64,000 bases of DNA. It comes from Tenodera sinensis. Taxonomy: Eukaryota > Arthropoda > Insecta > Mantodea > Mantidae. The position numbers and the translations under genes were made by a program. The stretch lies in NCBI GenBank assembly GCA_030765045.1, contig CM060969.1:47407216-47471215 (forward strand), given 5' to 3'. Positions 19,388-31,090 of this stretch are shown here, piece after piece. Under the pieces are notes generated by a model, which saw only the letters and a list, made by a program, of their open reading frames with translations, ran no database searches and had not been told where the DNA came from. The first letter of the stretch is position 1, and each line of letters begins with the position of its first letter.

Positions 19388-19650
19388 TCCCAAAACAACT
19401 GTTGCCTATAATCGTGCAAAGGAGATGTTTCCGGACCAAGGTTCCTTATATCAGATTAATGCATTGTGCTCCTGAAGCTTCCCTGAAAGTTTCTAACACC
19501 ATTACAAAATTCTCTACCTACCTATGAAAACAACTTTTGCCTATAACTTGTGAAGGAGACATTTCCGGACCAAGATTCCTAATATCAGATTATTGCATTT
19601 GTCTTCCTTAATCTTCCCTGAAAGTTTCTAACACCATCATGAAATCACCT
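19388..19650 (+). repeat. Tandem duplication, about 134-bp period
   Basis: GCCTATAA..., TTTCCGGACCAAG, TATCAGATTA, TTCCCTGAAAGTTTCTAACACCAT occur twice in order; CCGGACCAAG is at 19431 and again at 19565. No coding content. Confidence 0.85.
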
Positions 19651-19729
19651 GGTAGAGCATAGTGGATGCATCTCAGTAGGCAGCATAAATGATGTTCTTT
19701 CATTTCTTAATTCAAAACAGATATATTCT

Positions 19730-21115
19730 ATTAAATGGACAGTAATTAAGGAGGAGGAAAACTTATTTGTCTATTGGGATCATCAATAGAACACCTGCCC
19801 TTACATCCTGTATTACAATGAAACCTGATTTATTTCTTAATGTAAAAGTTGATGTTTCTTTGCTTAAATCCATGAATAAGAGCAAGCAGTTGAAGCCCCT
19901 ACAAGATTATGGAAGATATAATGTTGCAGATCGAAAATGGTGATTGGGTGCCTGCAGCTATAGATAAGGTAAATTTATACTGTCCAACTGTTGCAATCTG
20001 TGTCTGATTTTGATGAAAATGAACACATAAAATTTATTGTAGAGCAGATAAAACTTTCACAGATTCCAAAAAGTAACAGGCTTTACGACAACATAATACT
20101 AGCTTCCACGCTTTACATGCACTCCACTCCTCATCTGCATATAATGCATTAAGAAAGTGACTTGTTGATATTACCTCACCCACATATATTGCAGAAGTTC
20201 ATTCATTCCTTTGAGTTATCATTAGAAAGCATTAGTTACTTGGGAAGTAGATTTAAGCACCTAAAACAACATGAACTAAAAGTAGGTATCCCTAGTCATG
20301 GATGAGATTTACCTATATATCGCCTCAACTATCATTTAAGGGCAGTGAAATTTATGGTAGCAGTAGCAGGTCAAATGCCAATAAATGTGCCAAGACAGCC
20401 CAAGTTTTCATGATATCCTCTTTGCTTTCAAAATACATGGATGTAGTGCCTATCATACCAGTTGGTAACATTACAGGTGAACAGTTAAAATCTTTTATCA
20501 CCAATGTAATTAACATGCTGGAAAGAATTGGATTCCAAGTTGTAAGTCTTATATGGTGAACATAAAGACATATGAGCTTTTGACACCAAATAAAACTTTA
20601 TAGCCTTGCGTTATTCATGCACTGGATCCATCCTGAAGGTTTTTCTTAATGTTTGACACTGTGCACACCCTGAAATGCATTAGAAACAATTGGGGAAACA
20701 AAACAAAATGTAAATAGAAGCTTTCATTTTCCTGACCTGGATGATTCTCTAATATACTATCAGCCCAATACAGGCATTTGGAAAATTGATGTATGAGAAA
20801 GAACAATGGTATGGCCATATGCTTTCAACCAAGGTATTATATCTTTCCGCAATACAAAAGCAGAATGTGAGCTTAGTACTGACGATTTTTAATGACAGGA
20901 ATATTGTGGCTTTAAAACATATTACTAAAGACTTATCTGGAGTTTCTGAGCATGTAAACCAATAACTTTCATAGGAATTACTGTTAATTGGTGGAAGATT
21001 GTGAATTTTAAGAGTGCAGTGGAAGGCAGAAGATTTAATTATCCTTACAGAGAGATAATCAGAAGCCCAAAAGACATGCAAATCCAGTTTCTAAAACAAA
21101 TGTGCCAGTAGCTAA
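19730..21115 (+). pseudogene. P-element-like transposase body (THAP9/P type), degenerate
   Basis: Broken frames follow the P transposase order: DFDENEHIKFIVEQIKLSQ and YDNIILASTLYMHS (19995-20150), SLESISYLGSRFKHLKQHEL (about 20220-20280), a frame at 20302-20559 with ISPQLSFKGSEIYG, AQVFMISSLLSKYMDVVPII and ERIGFQVVSLI. Next come DTVHTLKCIRNNWGNK (about 20655-20710), AFNQGIISFRNTKAECEL (about 20825-20880) and WWKIVNFKSAVEG (20991 on). These match the RNase H-like and GTP-binding insertion regions as I remember the family. Many stops are present. Together with the THAP part it forms one old element of about 3 kb. Confidence 0.8.
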
Positions 21116-21149
21116 AAATTTGGAGAGTGTCAGTACCCTCAAGTGATGC

Positions 21150-21835
21150 TTCAACTGCTCAGACATTTCAGGCCTTGATTATAACACAGTGTAGGAGTTC
21201 CTTCTGCAGATATTTACAGAATTCCATGCTCATGTGGCTCTGTCTGTATAGGGACTACACAAAGTATGGTAAACACATGCATTACGGAATACAAGAGATG
21301 TTGCTGTTTGGGACAAACAGAAAAGTCTGCAGTCGCAAAACACGTACACAGTATTCATACAACTATCCTGTCTTCCACAGTTCGTTATTATACCCAGTTA
21401 AGTTGTGAAGCCATAGAGATTTTAAGACATGATAACTTCAATAGAAAGGAAGAAACAAAGCGCTTAAATGAAGCTTGGAATCCAGCATTATACAAAGAAT
21501 GCAAAAAACTTGACCGGAAACAAATTCAAGATCATATGCCATCAACGGTTTCTGCTACTGTAAATGCCAGCCCATCAACAACAATGTAAGTAGCCCCCAC
21601 TTTAAACCAGCCCTTGCAGCAGCCAAAGCAATAAACAATGACCAGACCAACCGTCAGACGCCCACACATGCTAAGTGTATAAAACCTGTGAAACCAAACG
21701 GCTCCTTATCAGCATTGCCGAGAGTAGCAGAGTACTATGGCCATACCGCAGGATATTTGACGCAGCTTTGAACGAAATGTCTGGAAGGAGATTTTCCATA
21801 AGCCCAGATAATCATTCTGTATTTTAAGTTGAAAT
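21150..21835 (+). mobile_element. Penelope-like element 3' fragment (GIY-YIG end and tail)
   Basis: About 700 bp is colinear with 24730-25370 of the larger copy. It includes TTCCATGCTCATGTGGCTCTG and AACACATGCATTACGGAA, the segment AACTTCAATAGAAAGGAAGAAAC and the tail with the GACGCAGCTT and AAATGTCTGGAAGGAG phrases. The GIY-YIG endonuclease is frameshifted and the RT is absent. Confidence 0.8.
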
Positions 21836-22129
21836 TATTGTGCCCTAAGTACTCTATATCTATGAAGTTTATGATTCCACAAGCTGATCGAAGTATTGTA
21901 AATGTGTGTTTATATTTTTCTCTTTGGTGTGTGCATGCATTACCTGGTCAATATCCTCGGATGGCATTCTGACAGCCTTGAGAAAAGGTACTTCAAGGGT
22001 TTTGCTTTCTTTCAAAAGAACAAACCATCACTAAGCAATATTATTTTTTGTTATGTTGAGGATGCACTGTTCAGTAGAAACTGTTTTTACATATTCACAA
22101 GTATGTAAACAGTATAAGTGACATTGACC

Positions 22130-22570
22130 ATTCTACTCTTGTTACAAGTTAATGGTAAAAGAGGCCACCACCAACAACAGTACTACAGCTGCAAAAATGT
22201 ATAAAAGAAACATACAATAAACACAAAATGCATGCTGTTGATGAATTAGCTGCTAAGCAAGGCCATGTATGTAGTTGTTAGGCTGTCCCCTTATCATTGT
22301 ACTTTGAATCAAATAGAATATGTATAGCCAGAACTAAAAAGAAACATTGTAGCCAATTCAAAGTGCCTTTGGAAGAGAAAACTTACTGAAATTCGAGCCT
22401 TAGTTCAAAATACTATAAACAACATGGAAAACAGAAAGCATTGGTCTAACTACATATGCCATGCTGAACTGGGAAACAAATATCGTTCCTTTGAAGGTAT
22501 AATGGAAAGCAGTCAGCCCGTGGTAATCTATAAGACAACAATATTTCCAGAGGATGACCATTAATGTTAA
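22130..22570 (+). pseudogene. IS630-like transposase C-terminal fragment
   Basis: The translation RLSPYHCTLNQIEYV*PELKR (usual form RLPPYHCxxNPIEL-W) followed by IRALVQNTINNMENRKHWSNYICHAE is the third-acid region and C-terminus of a DDE_3-type IS630/Tc1 transposase. Stops in all frames; dead. Confidence 0.65.
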
Positions 22571-23041
22571 ATTAATTTTATAGTGTAACTAGTACAATAA
22601 AATAATATGCATATTTTACTGTTTTATGTATTCTTCATGTTTCGATCACTGCATGTCCCTGATATCTTCTCCAGCCTATAGATTCAAGTTTCTTATTTAC
22701 AATTACGTCATAGCAATTTTCAGCTAAATAGGTACTGAAAAGAAAGTTCGAGATTATGTTGCATAATAAGTACGATATTGCAATGCTGATATTTCAACTG
22801 TTAATGCATGGCACACAATCACCACATGCCTTATGTGATTAGTGGGATAGCCAGGGTAGCCTAAACCCTTCCTGGAAAGAATACAAATGGACTATAGTGA
22901 GTAGAGAAAGTTATGTAAATGCAACCATGTATGAACAATATGGCTTAATACCAAAAGAGTAAATACCAAACCTGGTATTTAGGTTCAATATTTTACAAAT
23001 ATCTGACCTCAGCATTTCCAGATAACATACCCAACTACCCA

Positions 23042-23470
23042 TTATTTGGGATGGTTTTTATTAATTTTATCAAATATACCTCTAACAGTATTGATAATAT
23101 TTGAGATCAAACTGCGTAAGCTTTCACCGCCGGTGTCATTATATAGAAACTGATTATCCAGGCTTGTGGGCCGTGGTCTAGTCAGGAAACTCCTTCCAGA
23201 CGTTTCATCCGAAGCTGTGTCAAACATCCCCAGTGGCGTTGCCTTAACACTCTCTTAGTCTCGGCGATGACTGACACGGAGCCGTTTGGCTTCACAGGCT
23301 TTATACGTTTGGCGGGGGTGGGCGGAGCTAGTTCCTGGTTGCTCCGGTCTTGGCTTATTAGTACGGCTGCTGCGGGGGCTGGGTTGCTGCTTCTATTGTC
23401 TGTGCTTGATGTTGAGGCTGTTGGCGGTGTATGGTCCTGGATTTGTTGACAGCACAGCACAGCAGACAAA
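23042..23470 (-). mobile_element. Penelope-like element 3' fragment, inverted
   Basis: On the minus strand it repeats the last part of the large copy (25070-25370): QIQDHTPPTASTSS, PAPAAAV, ISQDRSNQELAPPT, then the tail with GTCTGGAAGGAGTTTCCTGAC and TAGACCACGGCC. Its inner end meets the 5' end of the plus-oriented copy near 23460, giving a head-to-head arrangement. Penelope elements are known for terminal repeats in direct or inverted orientation. Confidence 0.85.
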
Positions 23471-24740
23471 GGCAATGCTACTGTCATTATGAATGTTTGG
23501 GATTACCAACATAAAATCTCGGAACTACTAGATCCAGCTTCCTACAGAAAACTTCCATGACCCCACTTCGCGCATTATGCGAAAAACTAATCAGCTCATC
23601 AAGCAGTCTTCAATACCCGTGGAAAAACGACAGCTCACAAGCACAGAAGCACAGCCTCCAAGACTATACGAACTACCGAAGGTCCACAAACCAGAAGCAC
23701 CTCTCCGGCCCATAGTTAGTGCCATTGGATCTCCCACGTACTATTTGGCGAAACACTTGGCGAAACTCCTACAGCTACATGTTGGTAACACTGACTTGTA
23801 CATCAAGAATTCCAAACATTTTGTTCAAAAAGTGAAGTCCTTGACCCTGCAGCCCAACGACCTTCTTGTAAGTTTTGATGTGACTTCTTTATTCACAATG
23901 GTACCCATACAGGAGACTGTTACTTTACTACAGGAAATATTCCCTGAGGACATTTCAAATTTATTCTGACAAGTCTTGGAAATCACTTACTTCCAGCGGA
24001 ACCAGGAGTTCTATGAACAAACTGATGAAGTGGCTATGAGCAGTCCGGTGAGTCCAGTTATTGTCAACTATTAAATGGAACATTTTGAGGCCAAAGCTTT
24101 GGATTCCGCTAAGCAAAAACCTGTGTGTTGGCTACGCTACGTAGATGATGTTTTCGCCATATGGAGCCACGGGCAAGATAACTTGATAGATTTCCTACGT
24201 CATATCAACTCTATTCATCCACACATACAGTTCACTATGAAAATGGAGAACAATGGACAATTACCGTTTCTGGACGTACTCTTATCCAGGATGCCTGATG
24301 GCACGCTCTCTCACACAGTCTACCGCAAACCTACACATACAGACCGGTACCTACACAAGCTCTCCAACCACCATTCCGGCCAAAAAAGGGCTGTCATGAA
24401 AATGCAAGTAGATCGTACTAACCGCATCTGCCAACCTCACCTACTCAACCTGGAACTTTCTCACATTAACAGTGCATTGCAGGCCAATGGTTGCACCAGC
24501 CAGGAAGTTAAATGTGCCATACGCCCTAGAAAGAAGCCTCTGCCAACCCTGGAACAAATTGACCTGAAAAAGAAGAACAGAGTATATCTGCCGTTCATCA
24601 AAATTGTCACCGATCGCATTGGGAAAGTTCTCAAAAAACACGACATCCAGGCCATCTACAAACCCACACAGCAAATACGGAACATGCTACGTTCAACAAA
24701 AGATCCAAAAGAACCACTCTCGCCTGCGGGTGTTTACCGA
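23465..24740 (+). pseudogene. Penelope-like reverse transcriptase, broken
   Basis: Telomerase-like RT of the Penelope class. Visible motifs: QPPRLYELPKVHKPEAPLRP and SAIGSPTY, then LLVSFDVTSLFTMVPI (motif A Asp), SPVSPVIVNY, RYVDDVFAIW (motif C, YVDD) and LPFLDVLLSR. Breaks: a frameshift near 23550, another near 23968 (ORF 23577-23969 ends there) and a TAA at 24072-24074 before MEHFEAKAL. The second half is open from 24075 to 24767. Confidence 0.88.
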
Positions 24741-25219
24741 ATTCCCTGCTCATGTGGCTCTGTGTAATAGGGACCACTCAATGTATGGTAAACACATGCA
24801 TTATGGAACACAAGAGGTGCTGTCATTTGGGACAAACCGAAAAGTCTGCAGTCGCAGAACACGTATTACTAGCGCCAGGGGAACACATTATAGTATATTC
24901 AGACACAGTGGTCCAATCTTCCACAGTACATTATTATACCCGTTTAAATCAAGAAGCTATAGAGATCTACAAACATAACAACTTCAATAGAAAGGAAGAA
25001 ACCAAATGCCTAAATAAAGCCTGGCATCCAGCATTACAAAAAGCATGCAGGAAACCTGACTGTGAACAAATCCAGGACCATACGCCGCCAACAGCCTCAA
25101 CATCAAGCATAGACAATAGAAGCAGCAATCCAGCCCCAGCAGCAGCTGTACCAATTAGCCAAGACCGGAGCAACCAGGAACTAGCTCCACCCACCCGCAC
25201 CAAACGTATAAAGTCGTGA
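24726..25219 (+). pseudogene. Penelope-like GIY-YIG endonuclease domain, frameshifted
   Basis: GVYRIPCSCGSV (GIY position as GVY) is followed by a frameshift exactly at the YIG motif (GTGTAATAGGGAC at 24763). The rest continues in another frame: EHKRCCHLGQTEKSAVAEH, NNFNRKEETKCLNKAWHPAL. The domain nicks target DNA in active Penelope elements. The loss of YIG makes it inactive. Confidence 0.8.
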
Positions 25220-25375
25220 AGCCAAAAGGCTCCATGTCTCTCTCATCGCTGAGACTTTAAGAGAGTGTTAAGGCAACGCCACTGAGGATGTTTCACGCAG
25301 CTTCAGACGAAACGTCTGGAAGGAGTTTCCTGACTAGACCACGGCCCACAAGCCCGGATATTCAGTTTCTATATA

Positions 25376-26685
25376 ATATTTGAGATATTTATATAAAGGA
25401 AATGCTTACTTGCACAATTATACAAAAGTGCATACTGACACACTCCAGACCCTTTATCAGTTATATTTTTGCTTTAAGAAAACTTAAATTTGTATTTCTG
25501 ATGGAACCTTGGGATTCTATTTTTGCATAGAATGCAGTACTTCCCCTGCTTTCTAACTCTAAAATCACAAGAGAGAGGGAGAGAGAGACACACACAAAAG
25601 CTTACTTGAAGGAAAACGTGTCAAAAGTTTTCTCTGTCATTTATAAGGATATCCTTTGCTTATGGAGACACTGATTACTATTGTTAGTAATTTACAAGAT
25701 GTCCTCTTCATTTGAATTTGTTACTTTAAGCAGTACATTTTGAAGCTCTATTCCTGTATTTTTCTCCTGTATCCTATCCAAGTTAGGAAAATATAAAAGA
25801 GTGGATTATCTTATGAACTTCCTGTGCATGTTCTTGTGAAACTGAAACATATTTCATGTAAAAAGTAATTATTTACTGTATTTATATTTGGTATTTTCAT
25901 GAATCTTGACTTACCCACTGGGGAAAATTATTTAAGGTTTAATAGAAACCTCCTCTATAAAGAAACTGAGAACAGTAAGAAATTTCCTTAATGCCTACCT
26001 GAACGTTATGCCATTCTTTGTTGGTAAGGAAGGGTTTTAAATAATGTAATACATATACATAATATAATAAACATTGTAATAGATTCCTTTCTGGAATGCC
26101 TGTAAATTATTATTTGATCTGTGTGTGATCTGTTTGATGTGGATATCTGATGTTTATTGTGAACACTTCTGGGTTATCCATTATATAATAGAATTACAAC
26201 TCAAATATGCTCAGAAATTAATGGCTAAATTTGAAATGCATGGTGTTTAGCAATAAGTTGATTGTTGTGTCCTGGTAAGTGTTCTTTTATTTATTTTGTA
26301 TAAGGAATGTATATACAAATTGTAAATGAATAACACTGCACAAATTTTACTGGCAACAGACAGCTCCTAGTCCATAAATTTGAGATATGGAACCAGTGAT
26401 CTATGACGTCAAGTTACCATGTTATATGTATTCAAAGTAGTTAGAGATTATGATCAATAAATCATGACCAGAAGGAAATATGTCAGTAGTATCCATTGGA
26501 AATGAAATAGTGCTTATTAGGCTGTTAGTAAAGCCTGCCTTTTGTCTCTCTGAAGAAGCATTTCTAAATTATACCTTTACCAAAAACACTTAAATTGTGG
26601 GCTTAACATGTGGTTGCAATGAATAACAGGTTGTGGAAAATGGCTAAAGAAACATGGGGAGGCTCTAAAGTGTATACTTTGGCCA
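25376..26685. other. AT-rich stretch without recognised gene
   Basis: No domain, tRNA-like box or terminal repeat could be supported. A GA-rich run lies at 25571-25588. Confidence 0.4.
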
Positions 26686-26790
26686 CATGGTTGTGTGGAC
26701 TGACTGTGGACCTAATAAACCTGAGAAATTGGGTTCAAACCCAGAGATAGGTACCTAGTTTTTTTTCCCTTTTCCTTTTCCATTTTGAGA
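26680..26790 (+). mobile_element. tRNA-like SINE fragment
   Basis: GGTTGTGTGGACTGACTGTGG ... TTGGGTTCAAACCCAGAGATAGG resembles a tRNA-derived head with a B box (GGTTCAAACCC at 26732-26742), followed by a T-rich, C-containing tail. Not assigned to the other SINE families here. Confidence 0.5.
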
Positions 26791-27169
26791 CCAATGTTGT
26801 GCTTATGTTTTAAAATAGCATAACACCACCATTGTATGCAATGCACACGGTATTTATTTTTGCGTCTTCTCACATCAGATGGCTTAGACTAGGGGATTAT
26901 GTATTGACACTGATCTGAAGTTGTTGGTTGGCTATACTGCCAATAGCTGACCTTAATAACCCTGGAAGACACACCACCATGTGGACTGTTTCCTACTTAA
27001 CTCTTTGGTTATCATGTCACCTGTGTCTGATTACCTATTTGCCTTTAGCACACAACACTGTCTTACAACACTATGTACGTTGAAGCAGTTAAATGGGTAC
27101 TCTGGGAACATAGTGTGTGGCCAAGCAGGAGCTTGTTCTGCAATAGTGTACAGATTTACAGTGAAAGGT

Positions 27170-27440
27170 ACTCCAATAGATGGCAGTCAACAGCCTCAGC
27201 CACATGCCGGTCCATTGACATTGGAAGCAGTCTCCACTTTAGCCCAGCCAACACAGCAGCCGAACCAAATGCCCACACATGCTAAGTATGTAAAACCTCC
27301 ATATCAGTTGTCGCCGAGACTAGCAGAGTACTATGGCCATGCCACTGAGGATATTCAATGCAGCTTCAAACAAAACATCTGTAAGGAGAATTGCTAGTAG
27401 ACCATGGCCCATAAGCCTGGATAATCATTTTCTATTTTAT
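27170..27440 (+). mobile_element. Penelope-like element 3' tail fragment
   Basis: Colinear with the ends of the copies at 21.6-21.8 and 25.1-25.4 kb: CAGTCAACAGCCTCAGC, GCCCACACATGCTAAGT, TGCCACTGAGGATATT, CATCTGTAAGGAG and GACCATGGCCCATAAGCC. Only the tail survives. The ORF at 26981-27397 is a chance frame through it. Confidence 0.75.
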
Positions 27441-28044
27441 AATTAAATGTTTCCTAATATTGTCAGGATAATCTGTAATTATTCATAAACATAGGATAGC
27501 AAGAAAAATAATCTGTTTATATTAAAATCCATGCATATTTGGCCATTTTAGTAAAATGTTCTTTCGTACAAACACAGAAGTGTACATGCAGACACACACA
27601 GGACTGATTCTCAAATATATTTTTGCTTTAAACTTAGATGACAAAGCTATGCTAAGAAAATGTTGCTAAACAGTAGTTTGACAGACTAGACATATATTTG
27701 CACTCAAAATACAGACACTATTGTGTATAACTCAACATAATTATGCTACACAATTTCTTTTGTTTATTTTTAAGATATTCTGCTGCAGTTTGACTTTCTC
27801 ATCACATTCAATGCACATTTCCATTATCTTCACCACACATTACACAAGGTCAATAGCAACAAAAGAACCTGGTCATACTCCGAAGTGCAATGAACAAAAT
27901 GCACCAATTTTTCTCTTGCTGTCTTGAATCTCCTCTTCTTTTCTTGCAAAAGGTTCAACACCTAGAACTATTTTAAGAGGTGGAATCAGTCTTTGTTCAA
28001 GTCCTGGCTATGGCATTGAATTTTTCAGTCCTGATTCCACCTGC

Positions 28045-28200
28045 TAAAACATTGCCCACACACGGCTTGTGTGTTTAAAAACACCAGCATTAAGAGGTAG
28101 AACCGAAACTTAAAAATTCAATGCCACAACTGGGATTTGAACCACAGACCTTCCGCTTGCCGGGCAGACGCTCTACCACTGAGCTATTGTGACAAACTGC
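28045..28200 (-). mobile_element. tRNA-Ala-like SINE (family C)
   Basis: On the minus strand, ATAGCTCAGTGGTAGAGCG is an A-box-type D arm, then an anticodon-like hairpin (TCTGC, loop CCGGCAA, GCGGA), then GGTTCAAATCCCAG as the B box. A fixed tail with AGGTAGAACC or TTAAGAGG and GTTTTTAAACACACAAGCC follows. The loop would place GGC (Ala) as anticodon but lacks T33, so this is a SINE head rather than a working tRNA. Pieces of the same family form the palindrome at 28346-28580. Confidence 0.75.
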
Positions 28201-28345
28201 CAGAATGGCATTAAATTCTCAAGCCAGTTCGTATTTTTCCTGGTAAACCACAAAGGCAGTCTCACATCAGAGACAATTACCCCAATGGTGACTTACTATT
28301 GCAAGTACTTTATATCCCAGGATTAAATAACCTTCACATGGTAAT

Positions 28346-28580
28346 TATTATTTATTTATGCCAACAAACTTACTGTTGGTGTTTTTAAACACACAAGCCG
28401 TGTGTGGGCAAAGTTTAAGAGGTAGAACCGGAACTTAAAAATTCAATGCCACAACTGGGATTTGAACCACAGACCTTCCGCTAATTTTTAAGTTCCGGTT
28501 CTACCTCTTAAACTTTGCCCACACACGGCTTGTGTGTTTAAAAACACCAACAGTAAGTTTGTTGGCATAAATAAATAATA
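28346..28580. repeat. Perfect 98-bp inverted repeat with 39-bp loop
   Basis: Arms at 28346-28443 and 28483-28580 are exact reverse complements over all 98 bases. The loop (28444-28482) is the tRNA-like B-box part of SINE family C (GGGATTTGAACCACAGACCTT). The arms consist of the SINE tail and flank (TTTATTTATGCCAACAAAC, GTTTTTAAACACACAAGCC). The transcript would form a very long hairpin. Confidence 0.97.
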
Positions 28581-28694
28581 TACACCAGCATTAAGTTTGT
28601 TGGCCTAAATAAATAATAATTACCTAGAACTGTGCTGATCTTAGCTTCTAATGATCACTTAAAAGTTGGCGGTTTTAAGCACTGACGTAGCCAG

Positions 28695-28929
28695 TTAAAT
28701 TAAATTATTTTGTTGCTTAATGACGCTGTCAATTGCCAGGGTCACATCAATGGCGCCGGTGTGATGGAAGTTTGTCCCACCAGAGTTCTTTTACATGCCA
28801 GTAAATATACTGACATGGAGATGTTTTTAAGCACACTTAAAAATCATCCATCTAGTCCAGATTTGAACCCACGACCTTGGGATCAGTATGTCAGTGTCTA
28901 AGCAACTGAGCCACCAGACCGACATGATC
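28695..28929 (-). mobile_element. tRNA-derived SINE, family A, full length
   Basis: The minus strand begins with a tRNA-like head (GGTGGCTCAGTTGCTTAGAC as A box and GGTCGTGGGTTCAAATCTGG as B box). The family core follows (CATGTCAGTA, TTACTGGCATGTAAAAGAAC, GACAAACTTCC, GTGACCCTGGCAATTGACAG) and then an A/T-rich tail. TAGCCAG at 28688-28694 and 28930-28936 may be the target duplication. Other copies are at 47281-47470 and 59035-59200. Confidence 0.85.
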
Positions 28930-29164
28930 TAGCCAGGATGCTGTTAGCTCCATGCTGAAACGTTTCACACTCTGGCTTTTTGATTCAAGTTTCACATTAT
29001 TTCGTAACATATTGTGACAGTTCATAACAGTATAGTAATAACCATCTACAGAGTTATATTGAGCATTCCGTCGAAAATGCATACCAGTCATTGCACATTT
29101 TCCTGCCACAAGATATGCCAGTACACATTTGATCAAAACTATCAATATCACCTTTTGTAGCATT

Positions 29165-29760
29165 GTAAGATTCTATAATATCTAGTCTGAGTATCTTTAG
29201 CAATCATAGGTTGTTCACGCACTATAAAACCACCTTATTAGATTTGCATGTATATGATGCCAAAGTTTATCATCAAAGCAGAACATGGTATTTATCTCTT
29301 GTTTGTTCTTAAGGTATTAACAATCGTCAAGTTATAGGGTGTCTTGAGCATTTCAGAGGCCATTGGTCAGGTTTCTGAGGAGTCATGGATACTGGAGATT
29401 TTTTATGTAATATTCAGATAAAGGTAGTCCCCCAGTTTGTGTGTTCTTTCCAAGATATGGAATTGAATTGAACATATATTTGGTTATAACACTGCACATC
29501 ATAATATTGCCTTCAACAGGCAGTGTGATGTATAAGCAACATATAAATTTGTTAAGTTTCGAGATACTTTATTGGCTCTTTCTTTCTAATTTCTTGTTAT
29601 GCTAACCTAAATATGTAAATAAAATTCATGCATCTTACACTGTAAAAATATTTTTTTCAATAAAACTTTAGTGTTTCTTATTTCAAGAATTAGCAAAATC
29701 CATACAGCTGCATCCAAATGTAACCCCATCAGCATACAAGCGTGCTATTACATCAGTTAT
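29165..29760. other. AT-rich stretch without recognised gene
   Basis: Nothing recognisable on either strand. Confidence 0.4.
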
Positions 29761-29764
29761 TTTA

Positions 29765-29930
29765 CTTGGGCCCTCCCCGTTCTTTGCCATAGAGACATGT
29801 CACTACAGCTGCTGGGGTTGGAACTCACGACGTTTAGCTTTAAATGGGTGGCCAGTCCACTGCGTTCATGACTAACGATCATGGCTATTCGAATCGCTAG
29901 GCCGAGGTGCCACCGAAATATATCTACTAA
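29765..29930 (-). mobile_element. Possible tRNA-derived SINE
   Basis: The minus strand reads GGTGGCACCTCGGCCTAGCG (A-box region) and, some 75 bp later, CGTGAGTTCCAACCCCAGC (B-box-like), followed by CTGTAGTGACATGTCTCTATGG. The spacing is long for a tRNA, so this is tentative. Confidence 0.45.
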
Positions 29931-30059
29931 TATAATATAATAGCCAATCCTTCCAACTATTGATGATACGCTTGATTCTTGTACCATTACTGTGTTTCTT
30001 TCTAAGTTGGTCACACACTTGTGCTTAGTTCCATTTATCACGGGAGTAGATCCTCAATT

Positions 30060-31090
30060 ATTACTAGTGCCCTAAAGCGACGGTCATTCAGTCTTTAGCA
30101 GTGGCAGAAGTAGTTGATAAACGTTCTGCTACCCTAGTTTGTGGCCACCAGAGCAGCTAGCATTTGTGGTGTTCCACAGTCCATTGCAAGGAGGTGGGTG
30201 AAATTGTGTTGTGAAGATAGGCAGTTTGCTGCAAGGAAGAGTACAGGTCGCCCACGTGTATCTACGGATTATGAAGACATTCTGTCATGGCAGATGTCGA
30301 AAGAAATCCGTTTCTAACTGCCGCTGAATGCTAGGCATTGTGTTCATTCCTGAGAAGTACACAGATGATTAGAAACCATTATAAAGATACCGGAATTCGG
30401 TGTATACATGCAGCTATAAAGGAAGTGCTAACCGAAGTCTACAGAATTGACAGCTTGGCGTTTGCTGTACAGTATGAGAGCTTCAGTTGGAGCAAAGTAA
30501 TTTTCTTGGATGAAGCTTTGTACGTTGCGTACTGCAGATACCAATTCTACTGCTTTTGTTTACAGGCCCAGTGGGACTCGCTATGGCAGAAGCTATCTGC
30601 TACTCGTGCAAGGAGTGGTTGAACAAGTATTACTGCTTGGGTTTGGATATCTAGGAAAGGCGCAGGTATGCTGGAACGTGTTCATGAAAAGCGTAATGGA
30701 GAAACTTATTCTGAAAGTCTAGAACATGTTCTGCTCTTGTCTACCTGAGAACGTTATCTTGAAAGTACCTATTATTACATCCCAACAGGTTAATCATTTA
30801 ATCTACAAGTCGTCCAAGGTTTAAAAGTAATTTTTGGAGCACACGGATATCTTAGAGCAGATATCGTGGCCTCCAAAACCAGCAGATCTCAGTCCAATTG
30901 AGTATGCCTGGGCGAAAATAAAGCAGAGGCTTTCTCGAGGTACAAGATTGAATAATGCTACACAACCCTGGTGTGCCTTGTGACACTTGGGACTGATTAG
31001 CGGAAGACGTTAATTGTTTTAAAATGCTGGTGGATTCCATGCCCTGAAGATTGAGAATAGTGATAGGAAATAATGGGGACCACACAAAGT
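30060..31090 (+). pseudogene. Tc1-like transposase, degenerate
   Basis: Scattered frames follow a Tc1 transposase: an N-terminal helix-turn-helix part with GRPRVSTDYED-like sequence (about 30248-30280), NPFLTAAE, FSWSKVIFLDEALY (first Asp as LDEA, usual SDE), ITAWVWIS, GMLERV, SLEHVLL, then SRSQSN*VCLGENK (third-acid region, normally DLNPIENVWxxxK) near 30886-30920. Numerous stops. No terminal repeats were found. Confidence 0.65.

Larger units (their letters stand above)
23465..25375 (+). mobile_element. Penelope-like element, 5'-truncated, degenerate
   Basis: The longest Penelope copy in the window: reverse transcriptase, GIY-YIG endonuclease and 3' tail in normal order. The N-terminal part of the family is missing at the junction with the inverted fragment. 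The tail holds a hairpin-forming stretch, GTCTGGAAGGAGTTTCCTGAC at 25314-25334, shared with the other copies. Confidence 0.85.

Noticed and set aside
25275..25340. Hammerhead ribozyme in the Penelope tail
   Set aside because: CTGAGGA followed by a GAAA and a hairpin recalls the core, and Penelope elements can carry hammerheads, but no proper cleavage triplet or closing helix could be placed. A covariance-model search over the four copies would decide.
28130..28200. A functional tRNA-Ala gene on the minus strand
   Set aside because: T33 is replaced by C, the acceptor stem does not pair well, and the same head is followed by a fixed repeat tail, as in a SINE.
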